From NCBI RefSeq assembly GCF_012070565.1, contig NZ_JAAQRO010000003.1, positions 1-64,000 of the forward strand: a DNA stretch of 64,000 nucleotides, read 5' to 3'. The stretch comes from Anaerosporobacter faecicola (GTDB lineage: Bacteria; Bacillota; Clostridia; Lachnospirales; Lachnospiraceae). The position numbers and the translations under genes are program-made. Position 1 is the first letter of the stretch. Every line of letters starts with the position of its first letter. Positions 7,305 to 13,745 of this stretch are shown here, one piece after another. The notes under the pieces were generated by a model. The model ran no database searches, was not told where the DNA came from, and was given only the letters and a program-made list of their open reading frames with translations.

Positions 7305-7687
7305 ACATTAAGGATTACATGAATGGACAGAATTCAGGAATAGAATATGCTTGTAGAATAGTAAAGGAAAAGGGAATTGAAGGCTTAGCTGAGGAATGCA
7401 AGTCCAGAAAGAAAACCAATATTCCAATATCAATAGAGCGCAAGAAGTGTGATGAAGCAATAGAGCGTATAAAACTAAATACAATAGATACAATTAGAAT
7501 TCTTTCGTTAGCAGTTCTTCGAGATGAGTTTGGATTTGGGAAAGATAGATTAAAGAGATTTGTAGAAAGATTTGAGATAAAGACAGAGTGTATATGTGAG
7601 GAATATGTGAAATGGGAAGATATTATTGAAAACATCAAGGAAGAGACTGGATTAGAGGAATTTATACGAAAGAATGAGGTGAGATAG
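7301..7687 (+). CDS. Phage protein (128 aa), unknown
   Basis: The helical, charged product begins MNIKDYMNGQNSGIEYACRI, and a central segment DTIRILSLAVLRDEFGFGKD is the most conserved-looking part. The start overlaps the previous stop (ATGA) and the stop abuts the next start, so it belongs to the same early operon. No function was recognised. Confidence 0.55.
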   Translation: MNIKDYMNGQNSGIEYACRIVKEKGIEGLAEECKSRKKTNIPISIERKKCDEAIERIKLNTIDTIRILSLAVLRDEFGFGKDRLKRFVERFEIKTECICEEYVKWEDIIENIKEETGLEEFIRKNEVR

Positions 7688-7975
7688 ATGAGAACTATAG
7701 AAGGAATTAAAGGGGTACGTAAAAGACAAGACATACTAAGATTTATCATTACCTATACACAGCAGCACGGATATGCGCCAACATATCGAGAGATTGCTAA
7801 TAGTGTTGGATTACGGTCACTATCAAGTGTTCAGAACCATATGGAAGTATTGAAAAGGCAAGGGCTGATTGAAACGGATGAGGATTCAAGTGCAGCAAGA
7901 GCAATTAGGGTAGTAGGGTACATGTTTGTTAAGGTTGAAGAATCGAGTAGGGTAGCAGGGGAAAGGGTAAAATAA
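7688..7975 (+). CDS. LexA-type winged-helix DNA-binding protein without peptidase domain
   Basis: Residues 8-72 match the LexA N-terminal domain (KRQDILRFIITYTQQHGYAP, then TYREIANSVGLRSLSSVQNH). The protein stops at 95 aa, so the S24 autocleavage domain of full LexA (about 200 aa) is missing. It can bind SOS-like boxes but cannot be removed by RecA-stimulated cleavage. It may be a constitutive competitor at SOS sites or a phage regulator. The start of the next gene overlaps its stop codon. Confidence 0.75.
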   Translation: MRTIEGIKGVRKRQDILRFIITYTQQHGYAPTYREIANSVGLRSLSSVQNHMEVLKRQGLIETDEDSSAARAIRVVGYMFVKVEESSRVAGERVK

Positions 7976-8142
7976 TGCAAATAACATATACAGTAGATAT
8001 AGACAAAGAAATTTACCAAGGAATAGGAGTAATAAGAAAAGCCTTTGATGAAATAATTCAAAACTATGGTTATGAAGTTACTCAAAGCAGTATAGAAACA
8101 CCATTAGAAGTAGATCAACAAGATTATACAGAAAAGAAATAG
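7975..8142 (+). CDS. Small phage protein (55 aa), unknown
   Basis: The start overlaps the preceding stop (TAATG). The product begins MQITYTVDIDKEIYQGIGVI and is acidic, ending in a polar tail (LEVDQQDYTEKK). No family was recognised. Confidence 0.45.
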   Translation: MQITYTVDIDKEIYQGIGVIRKAFDEIIQNYGYEVTQSSIETPLEVDQQDYTEKK

Positions 8143-8164
8143 AGAGATGGGAGGAAAGAAACAG

Positions 8165-8416
8165 ATGAAAAGAGCAGAATTTAAAGCATATTGTCCAGTA
8201 GAGATAGGTGATAAGGTGAAAGTTATGAAAAAGCCTATGTATGTAAAAGTAGCTGGAAACATGGAAAAAACGCAGCAATTTACAGAACTTCGCCTGGCAG
8301 CAGTTGAAACCCATGTAATAACTGATATTGCAGCAACACATTTTGTTAGAAGTGGAGAAGTAGAATTTTTGTATGAATTAGATAATAGCGGAGTTTATCA
8401 AAAGATAGAATTTTAA
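8165..8416 (+). CDS. Phage protein (83 aa), unknown
   Basis: ATG 8165 after GGGAGGAAAG is preferred to the in-frame ATG 8147. The product begins MKRAEFKAYCPVEIGDKVKV, and EIGDKVKVM with the later strands suggests a small beta barrel. A late EVEFLYELDNSGVYQKIEF segment follows. No family was recognised. Confidence 0.5.
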   Translation: MKRAEFKAYCPVEIGDKVKVMKKPMYVKVAGNMEKTQQFTELRLAAVETHVITDIAATHFVRSGEVEFLYELDNSGVYQKIEF

Positions 8417-8444
8417 TAAAGGGTTAAGAAAGGAAGAATTCGAT

Positions 8445-8681
8445 ATGAACAATAAGTTAATAGATTTAAATAATCATCTATTTGCAGAAATGGAGAGACT
8501 AGGAGACGAAGAATTAAGTGGAGAGAACCTTGAAAAAGAGATCGAAAGAGCAAAGGCAATAACTAGCGTGGCTTCTCAAATAATTGCAAATGGAGCTTTG
8601 GCTTTAAAGGCAGAACAGTTTAAAAGTGATATAGTTTCTTCAAAAGAAGCAAAAGTTCCTAAGTTTTTAGAAGGTGAATGA
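8445..8681 (+). CDS. Phage protein (78 aa), helical, unknown
   Basis: AAGAAAGGAAG precedes ATG 8445. The helical, acidic product begins MNNKLIDLNNHLFAEMERLG and contains a coiled-coil-like stretch (ENLEKEIERAKAITSVASQI). Similar small proteins often precede HNH endonuclease genes in Firmicutes phages, as here. Its function is unknown. Confidence 0.55.
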   Translation: MNNKLIDLNNHLFAEMERLGDEELSGENLEKEIERAKAITSVASQIIANGALALKAEQFKSDIVSSKEAKVPKFLEGE

Positions 8682-8682
8682 T

Positions 8683-9312
8683 ATGACTGGAAGAAAATAT
8701 AAGATAGAAGAAAGAAATTTCATTAAAGAATTTGCATGGGGGCATAGTTATAAAGAAATTGTAGAGGAGTTTAATAAAAAGTTTAGTCCCAAAATAGAGA
8801 TAAATCAAATTAGGTCATACCTAAAAAATCATAACATAAAAACTGGAAGAACAGGAAGGTTTGAAAAAGGGCATATACCAGCAAACAAAGGAACACACAT
8901 TGGTGGTTGGAAACCAACTCAATTCAAAAAGGGTAATATTCCAGCTAATCATAAACCTATAGGAACAGAGACTATAAGGAACAGCTATAAAAAGAATCAA
9001 AGATACGTTTATGTTAAAGTAGCAGAACCAAATATATGGAGAATGAAACATATAATTGTGTGGGAGCAACATTATGGTGAAGTACCTAAGGGTAAGGTAA
9101 TAATTTTTCTAGATGGAGATACAACCAATACTGATATAAATAATTTGCAGTTAATTGATCGTAAGATTAATTGTAGATTGAATCAGTTGGGATTGAGGTA
9201 TCAAGATAAAGAATCAACTAAGGCAGGAATAAATGTGGCTGAATTAGTGACCAAAATAGGAGAGGTACAGAGTAGGAAAAGGAAGAATAGTACCCCTTTG
9301 CAAATTGGTTAA
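8683..9312 (+). CDS. Free-standing HNH homing-type endonuclease
   Basis: ATG 8683 after AAGGTGA is the preferred start, with GTG 8674 as an alternative. The N-terminus (FIKEFAWGHSYKEIVEEFNK) is a helical DNA-recognition module, followed by NUMOD-like repeats (RFEKGHIPANKGTHIGGW and QFKKGNIPANHKPIG). The C-terminal HNH-type core runs RMKHIIVWEQHYGEVPKGKV, then IFLDGDTTNTDINNLQLID. Such enzymes cut near their own locus or aid packaging. No intron surrounds it. Confidence 0.8.
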   Translation: MTGRKYKIEERNFIKEFAWGHSYKEIVEEFNKKFSPKIEINQIRSYLKNHNIKTGRTGRFEKGHIPANKGTHIGGWKPTQFKKGNIPANHKPIGTETIRNSYKKNQRYVYVKVAEPNIWRMKHIIVWEQHYGEVPKGKVIIFLDGDTTNTDINNLQLIDRKINCRLNQLGLRYQDKESTKAGINVAELVTKIGEVQSRKRKNSTPLQIG

Positions 9313-9440
9313 TGCAAAGAGGTGCTATAAAAGGATACCACCATGCAATAATAATCTTTAATACTCACGGTGAGTACATAGAGTCAGGTGACTATAAGCT
9401 ACCTACGATGTCTCTTGTTGCGAAGATATTGGATAAATAA
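9312..9440 (+). CDS. Small plus-strand frame (42 aa), unknown
   Basis: The start overlaps the endonuclease stop (TTAATG). The product begins MQRGAIKGYHHAIIIFNTHG. Its 3' part overlaps the end of the minus-strand peptide gene at 9399-9527. It could be a gene or simply the 3' region of a transcript that pairs with that peptide's mRNA. Confidence 0.35.
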   Translation: MQRGAIKGYHHAIIIFNTHGEYIESGDYKLPTMSLVAKILDK

Positions 9441-9527
9441 CCATATTACACCAAATTCTGCAAATAGCAAAATTATTACAAATGATAGATTGGTAAGTGA
9501 TACTGTGATATCGTCTAATATTGGCAT
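9399..9527 (-). CDS. Small single-TM peptide (42 aa), type I toxin-like
   Basis: A minus-strand frame begins at 9527 with a very strong site (AAGGAGGTTGTTGT). The product has a short polar start (MPILDDITVSLTNL), one hydrophobic segment (about residues 15-32; SFVIILLFAEFGVIWLF) and a basic tail (RNKRHRR). This is the build of TxpA/BsrG-type membrane toxins. It has its own TTGACA promoter and converges on plus-strand transcription at its 3' end. No sequence family match can be claimed. Confidence 0.6.
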   Translation of the reverse strand: MPILDDITVSLTNLSFVIILLFAEFGVIWLFIQYLRNKRHRR

Positions 9528-9549
9528 ACAACAACCTCCTTATATCAAG

Positions 9550-9577
9550 TATTTAGCAATTTAGTGGGTTGTGTCAA
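9550..9577 (-). promoter_or_regulatory. Promoter of the small TM peptide
   Basis: On the minus strand TTGACA (9577-9572) is followed after 16 nt by TAAATA (9555-9550), preceded by an extended TGC. It lies 23 nt upstream of the peptide start. Confidence 0.55.
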
Positions 9578-9840
9578 CTGTTTTTTATAGTATAGATTAT
9601 AATAATAACAGATATGAGTATCCTATCTGTAAAAATGAAGAACTTGAACTTGGACGAACTTTTATATAGCGGAAAGATGTTTTGGTATTCAGTTGATGAA
9701 ACGCGAACATATTATTTTACAAAAGATAATTAAACCTTGCTAATAAAAGTCAAGTACTTTTTTGATTTTTTATGAAGTAAAAATGGGTAACTTTAATAGA
9801 CCTCATATTCATGAGAAAGAATGTAAAATATAAACAAATA
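9578..9840 (+). other. Gap before the insertion element
   Basis: There is no convincing gene. A 39-codon plus frame (9614-9733, starting MSILSVKMKNLNLDELLYSG) lacks a ribosome-binding site and may be a remnant. The left boundary of the IS110 element lies somewhere in 9734-9840. Confidence 0.35.
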
Positions 9841-11034
9841 TTATTTGTATAGTTCCATTACTCTGGCGTAGTAGATACGAAGAAACTTGTTTATAGCTGC
9901 CATCTTAGCAACATTCAAAGGTTTTCCTTCTTCTTCTTTTTTGATCATAAAAAGATAGACAGGATCATCTTGGGGTTTATGCATCTTTAGACATTGCATT
10001 ACTTCATAACAAGCTTTTCTAAGAGCAGGAGCACCTCTCTTAGATATATGCCTATTTTGGCTTTCAAACTGTCCAGATTGGAATGGTGGAGCGTCATTTC
10101 CAGCAAATGCATTTAATGCTTTACCGCTTGTAAATCTTCGTACATCACCAATTTCAGCTATAAGCCTTGGAGCTAGACGATCTCCTACTCCATACATTCC
10201 TCTGACAATAGGATATTCAGGCAAAGTTTGGGCAAGTGATTGCATCTGAACTAATATCTCGTTTGCAGCAATTTCAGCTTGGATTAGTACGTTAAGACAT
10301 TGCTGCATAGCTATATTGGTATAAGCATCCGTACCTCGAGTTATTATACTATTGGTTGCGAGTTCGTAAATTTTAAGAGCTTTCATCTGATAATTACGAC
10401 AACCATTTTTTTCTGCTAATTTAGTATAACTATTGAGAAACTTTTTCTCTCCCATTTTCTTAATAGTATCGAAGTTATGATACTTGTTAATAAAGTTGTA
10501 GAGCATATTATTTTCGGGTTTTGTAGCTTTTGACATTAGTATGGTTTCGATACCAGGCATAGCTTCATCAAGAAGATTACCTAAATATACTCTATTTTTC
10601 ACTTTAGTAGATACACGCTGATTATATTGGCGGGATAAGAACTTAAGATCAAGATATTTTTGATCTAAAGAAGTATAGGGTATTAAAGAATAGGATTTTT
10701 CTAAAGCATAAGTAGCCATACGCATAGCATCTTTACGATCAGTTTTAGCCTTACGAATCTGATTATCCCCATACTTCTTCATCAAGTATGGATTCATAAC
10801 AGAAACAAAAAGATTTGCATCTAAGAACTTTTTTAGAATAGGGAGATGATAATGTCCGGTTGCTTCCATAACAATCTTTATATCATCGTTAAGAGCATTA
10901 AGATTATTGATGAGGTTATCTAATGAATCGTTAACGTGATATACCTCAAATGGCTCTGCAAGTATTTCGCCATCTGAGCTAAGAATAGCAACCATACTTT
11001 TAGATTTAGAAACATCAACACCGACAGCAATCAT
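9841..11034 (-). CDS. IS110-family transposase/recombinase
   Basis: The 397-aa protein has the DEDD RuvC-like N-terminus: Asp7 in GVDVSK, Glu57 in IVMEATGHYH, Asp99 and Asp102 in KTDRKDAMR. A coiled helical middle follows. The C-terminal Transposase_20 domain carries the presumed nucleophile Ser320 in PPFQSGQFE, followed by ISKRGAPALRKACYEV. All key residues and full length are present, so it is probably active. IS110 enzymes recombine DNA under guidance of an RNA from the element's non-coding end. AAGGAGG precedes the start at 11034. Confidence 0.93.
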   Translation of the reverse strand: MIAVGVDVSKSKSMVAILSSDGEILAEPFEVYHVNDSLDNLINNLNALNDDIKIVMEATGHYHLPILKKFLDANLFVSVMNPYLMKKYGDNQIRKAKTDRKDAMRMATYALEKSYSLIPYTSLDQKYLDLKFLSRQYNQRVSTKVKNRVYLGNLLDEAMPGIETILMSKATKPENNMLYNFINKYHNFDTIKKMGEKKFLNSYTKLAEKNGCRNYQMKALKIYELATNSIITRGTDAYTNIAMQQCLNVLIQAEIAANEILVQMQSLAQTLPEYPIVRGMYGVGDRLAPRLIAEIGDVRRFTSGKALNAFAGNDAPPFQSGQFESQNRHISKRGAPALRKACYEVMQCLKMHKPQDDPVYLFMIKKEEEGKPLNVAKMAAINKFLRIYYARVMELYK

Positions 11035-11222
11035 GATAGTCCTCCTTTATGTATTATTATGATTGGTTCCAACGTCTCAAAATCAACTCATGTTCGTGGG
11101 TGACACGGGAGCAACGTCCCAACTTGCTGAAGCGAATGTAAGATAATGAGAGCTGGCTGACAAGTTTTGTTCCGGGCGTGGTGTCCCAATTGATAGATTA
11201 CGTCAGCCAATCAACCTCATCA
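11035..11222 (-). ncRNA. Probable bridge RNA region of the IS110 element
   Basis: This stretch upstream of the transposase is relatively GC-rich and structured. GGCTGAC (11155-11161) pairs with GTCAGCC (11202-11208) around a 40-nt internal loop, and smaller stems (CGTG/CACG, GGG/CCC) lie in the other half. IS110-group elements encode a target- and donor-binding bridge RNA at exactly this position. The two-stem layout agrees with that, but the guide loops were not assigned. Confidence 0.6.
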
Positions 11223-11233
11223 TAACAAAAAAA

Positions 11234-11263
11234 TAAGAATAGAGACAATATTCTCTACTCTTA
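11234..11263 (-). terminator. Hairpin at the outer edge of the IS110 element
   Basis: TAAGAATAGAG (11234-11244) pairs with CTCTACTCTTA (11253-11263) with one mismatch. Read on the minus strand, seven Ts follow. It would stop minus-strand transcription entering the element. Confidence 0.6.
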
Positions 11264-11307
11264 TATAGTACGAATGATAGTTTAGATAAGAAAGAGAGGA
11301 ATATATT

Positions 11308-11634
11308 ATGTGTAAATTTTGTGAGAATAGTAATTGCACTCTTACTAAGCAACAGGCATTAGAGCATGGTGCAATAATAGAAGATAATGTATATCATATT
11401 ATGAGGGTAGCAACAGATAGTACACCTAATACCTATAGTTTCAAGGATATGCCTTGTTATGATAGCCTTAGTGCTTTATTTCCACATGAATCAGATGAAA
11501 ACCCTCATGCTTACGAAAGATTTATCTATGATGAAGATGAAAATTGCAGTAAAGATTGGGAATATTGTGAAGTACAAAATCCTTTATCTTGGAATACAGA
11601 AGAAGAGTTCATAAAAATCATGGGTGTTAATTAA
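11308..11634 (+). CDS. Phage protein (108 aa) with N-terminal Cys cluster, unknown
   Basis: AGAAAGAGAGG precedes ATG 11308. The protein begins MCKFCENSNCTLTKQQALEH with three closely spaced cysteines, and has an acidic C-terminus with more cysteines (DENCSKDWEYCEV). It may bind zinc. It is the first plus-strand gene after the IS110 element. No family was recognised. Confidence 0.6.
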   Translation: MCKFCENSNCTLTKQQALEHGAIIEDNVYHIMRVATDSTPNTYSFKDMPCYDSLSALFPHESDENPHAYERFIYDEDENCSKDWEYCEVQNPLSWNTEEEFIKIMGVN

Positions 11635-11658
11635 ATTGATCTTTAAGAGAGGTGTCAG

Positions 11659-11895
11659 ATGGCATATACAGAACAAGAAAACATCAAACTTAATAACCAG
11701 CTTAAGAAATGGCAAGAAAAGCAGCTAAGAGCAGTAAAGCGAAACAACATAGATAATGCTTTTGCTAAGATGAATGACATTGAACGTTTAGTTTGGGAAC
11801 AAATTGCAATAGCAGAAACCCATAATGAGGTTAACTATTTAGTGTGGAATATGGCAGAAAAGATAATAGACAAGTATTACAAATTAGCAAGATAA
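11659..11895 (+). CDS. Phage protein (78 aa), helical, unknown
   Basis: AAGAGAGGTG precedes ATG 11659. The product is a single charged helical domain (MAYTEQENIKLNNQLKKWQE, then NDIERLVWEQIAIAETHNEV). It may belong to a small phage regulatory group, but no firm match is known. Confidence 0.55.
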   Translation: MAYTEQENIKLNNQLKKWQEKQLRAVKRNNIDNAFAKMNDIERLVWEQIAIAETHNEVNYLVWNMAEKIIDKYYKLAR

Positions 11896-11903
11896 ATTGA
11901 TAT

Positions 11904-12083
11904 CTATACTAGCGTAATAATTAAAATTACTAATAGAATTACAGTTAAAATAGCTGAAAAGGAAAAAGAAATAATAGAAATTATTTTTATGATTTTGGGA
12001 TTATTATGAGTAGCTTTGATTATTGAATATACTACGATTGTAATCAATAGACCAAATAACAAGGGATACAAGATAGACTTCAT
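11904..12083 (-). CDS. Small two-TM membrane protein (59 aa)
   Basis: A minus-strand frame starts at 12083 after AAAGAGGTGAG. Two hydrophobic segments (residues about 3-21, LLFGLLITIVVYSII, and 34-59, a long Ile/Leu/Val run) flank a polar loop KATHNNPKI. It lies opposite to the late phage genes and may be a moron or toxin-like peptide. No family was recognised. Confidence 0.55.
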   Translation of the reverse strand: MKSILYPLLFGLLITIVVYSIIKATHNNPKIIKIISIISFSFSAILTVILLVILIITLV

Positions 12084-12251
12084 TATAACTCACCTCTTTA
12101 TTTATATGTACTATCCAATAGAGTACCATAAAAGGTTGAGTTGGTAAACTAAAATTTGAAGCTGTAAATTAGGATTTTCGAAAGGAGAAGAAAAGTATTA
12201 TAAATCTGTTAACCAAAGCATAATAGGAAGAGAGCATAGGAGATGTACATA
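12084..12251 (+). other. Gap before the late regulator cluster
   Basis: No gene of useful length was seen. GAAAGGAG near 12180 is not followed by a proper start. AGGAG at 12239 serves the gene at 12252. Confidence 0.4.
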
Positions 12252-12473
12252 ATGGGAAGTAGAGGAAGTAAGAAAAAAAGAGTTGAAACAAATAATGAAC
12301 AAGTTACCAACACGCTAAGTGTCTTTTCTACATCACAGATCATTGATACAATGAACTATATGATTAACGAACTAGGCAGCAGGGGTGTACAAGTAAAAGA
12401 CTTTGATAACAAATATAAAACTGTAAAGATGATTAAGATTATCGGAGGAAAGCCGTATTTCTTATCTGAGTAA
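12252..12473 (+). CDS. Phage protein (73 aa), unknown
   Basis: ATG 12252 is preferred because ATG 12243 would overlap the AGGAG site. The product begins MGSRGSKKKRVETNNEQVTN and ends with a short strand region (KMIKIIGGKPYFLSE). It lies just before the ArpU-like regulator and is probably co-transcribed with it. Confidence 0.5.
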   Translation: MGSRGSKKKRVETNNEQVTNTLSVFSTSQIIDTMNYMINELGSRGVQVKDFDNKYKTVKMIKIIGGKPYFLSE

Positions 12474-12484
12474 GGAGTGATACA

Positions 12485-12967
12485 GTGAGTAACGAAGAAA
12501 TGGAAATAAGGATTAAGAAGTACTTAGCGAATTACTATAAATGTAAGAAGAAGAAGGAACAGTTAGAAGAAAGACATAGACACATTAGGATAGATATAGA
12601 TAGCCCAATAGGAGGAAGAGAGTACAAGGAAATACCATCTAGCGCAACAAATAGACGTAACGATGGGTCAGCTGGTCTTTTGCTTAGACTTGCTGAGATT
12701 GAAGATAGAATTGAGAAAGAGAAAGATAGAATGTCAAGACGATTGATAGAGATCATGGACGTGATTGATTATCTACCAGAAGAGAGTGATGAAAGAATGA
12801 TATTAGAATTAAGACATATCGATTGCTACGAGTGGAAAGACATTGTTAAGAAGATGAATTATTCACGTACAAGTTGCAATACTTATTATAACAAAGCAAT
12901 AGCTAAACTATTAGAATATAAGCGAGTACGTGTTCTAATAGCAGCAGAAGAAATGAATATAGCATAG
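12485..12967 (+). CDS. ArpU/RinA-like late transcription regulator (DUF1492-type)
   Basis: A GTG start follows AAGGAGTGATACA. The 160-aa protein has a charged coiled N-terminus and a C-terminal sigma-70 region-4-like HTH (about 112-150; LELRHIDCYEWKDIVKKMNY, then SRTSCNTYYNKAIAKLLEY). Proteins of this type sit just before terminase genes in Firmicutes phages and switch on late gene expression. The palindromic sites at 12976-13020 are a plausible target. Confidence 0.8.
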   Translation: MSNEEMEIRIKKYLANYYKCKKKKEQLEERHRHIRIDIDSPIGGREYKEIPSSATNRRNDGSAGLLLRLAEIEDRIEKEKDRMSRRLIEIMDVIDYLPEESDERMILELRHIDCYEWKDIVKKMNYSRTSCNTYYNKAIAKLLEYKRVRVLIAAEEMNIA

Positions 12968-12975
12968 TTAAAGTC

Positions 12976-13020
12976 TGTACACCACTGTACATCAACATGT
13001 GATAATATGATAACATGTTA
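12976..13020. promoter_or_regulatory. Cluster of palindromic sites upstream of the packaging genes
   Basis: TGTACA occurs twice 4 nt apart (12976-12981, 12986-12991). ACATGT at 12995-13000 is followed by the 10-bp palindrome TAACATGTTA (13011-13020). The location after the late regulator suggests operator sites. This is inferred. Confidence 0.4.
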
Positions 13021-13028
13021 GAAACCCC

Positions 13029-13070
13029 AAAAAAGAGATGCATTTAGAGATAAATGTGTCTCTTTTTTTG
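13029..13070 (+). terminator. Strong terminator before the late genes
   Basis: Complementary A-rich and T-rich arms (AAAAAAGAGA with TCTCTTTTTTT) enclose a second stem, CATTT/AAATG, and a T7 run follows. It ends the early/middle transcripts ahead of the terminase genes. Confidence 0.75.
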
Positions 13071-13221
13071 TCGAAAAACGGAAGTTGGCAAATCAAAAAG
13101 GTACTTCTGAGGGGGTGGGTGCTATGCGGGTCGAGGAACGTCCGATATTTGCCTCTTTTTGATAAAAATTTTTTTAGTACTTCCTTCCTCTTTTGGGAGA
13201 TGGGAAAAGGAGTGTTTGTAA
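13071..13221 (+). other. Non-coding region before the small terminase gene; likely packaging site
   Basis: The block 13108-13145 is clearly richer in G and C than its surroundings and lies immediately before terS, where lambda-type phages carry cos or pac. AAAAGGAG at the end serves terS. The cut site cannot be identified by reading alone. Confidence 0.35.
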
Positions 13222-13737
13222 ATGATTGTTAACCAAAAACAACTAGCTAGTGTGTTAGGTATCTCATCCCGTCAAGTACGCAATTTACAACATGATTTCG
13301 ACTTTTTCACTAAGCAAGAAAATGGTCGTGGATATGATCTTGGAAAGTGTGTACAGGAGTATATCGAGTACAAGGTAAAAGCGGAAATGCCTAAGGGTAC
13401 ATTTTTAGATATTGAGAAGGAAAAGGCAGAGCATGAACGCATCAAAAAAAATATGTCACAACTAAAACTTAGAAAGATGAAAAAGGAACTTCATGAAGCT
13501 GGAGACATTGAATTATTTTTGGGAGAGATGCTTTATAACTTTAAAAATAAATTGCTAGCTACTCCAAGTAAGGTAGCGACATTGATTGTTGGAGAGAACG
13601 ACGTTAATCAAATTATTAATATCTTAACAAAAGAAATGAATGATCTTTTAGATGAGTTGTCCGAATTCAATCCAGATGAGTTTGCAACTGATGATATTTC
13701 AGGAGAAGAGGAAGATGAGGAAGAAGATGATGAATAG
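13222..13737 (+). CDS. terS: Terminase small subunit, Nu1-like
   Basis: The 171-aa product opens with an HTH (NQKQLASVLGISSRQVRNLQ), as in lambda Nu1. A basic coiled-coil region follows (KEKAEHERIKKNMSQLKLRK) and a very acidic end (GEEEDEEEDDE). The small subunit recognises the packaging site and recruits the large subunit encoded next. Confidence 0.8.
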   Translation: MIVNQKQLASVLGISSRQVRNLQHDFDFFTKQENGRGYDLGKCVQEYIEYKVKAEMPKGTFLDIEKEKAEHERIKKNMSQLKLRKMKKELHEAGDIELFLGEMLYNFKNKLLATPSKVATLIVGENDVNQIINILTKEMNDLLDELSEFNPDEFATDDISGEEEDEEEDDE

Positions 13738-13745
13738 ATAAGTAG

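Larger units (their letters stand above)
9841..11222 (-). mobile_element. IS110-family insertion element (minimal extent)
   Basis: The element comprises a DEDD recombinase gene and a structured non-coding leader of about 190 nt upstream of it. IS110 elements lack terminal inverted repeats and target duplications, so the exact ends cannot be read from one copy. The minimal extent is given. Confidence 0.75.

Noticed and set aside
9841-11034. Terminal inverted repeats or target duplication for the insertion element
   Set aside because: None were found, which agrees with the IS110 mechanism, so the ends were left open.
13038-13232. 64-codon frame before the small terminase gene
   Set aside because: It starts inside a terminator stem, has no ribosome-binding site, and its composition is not coding-like.
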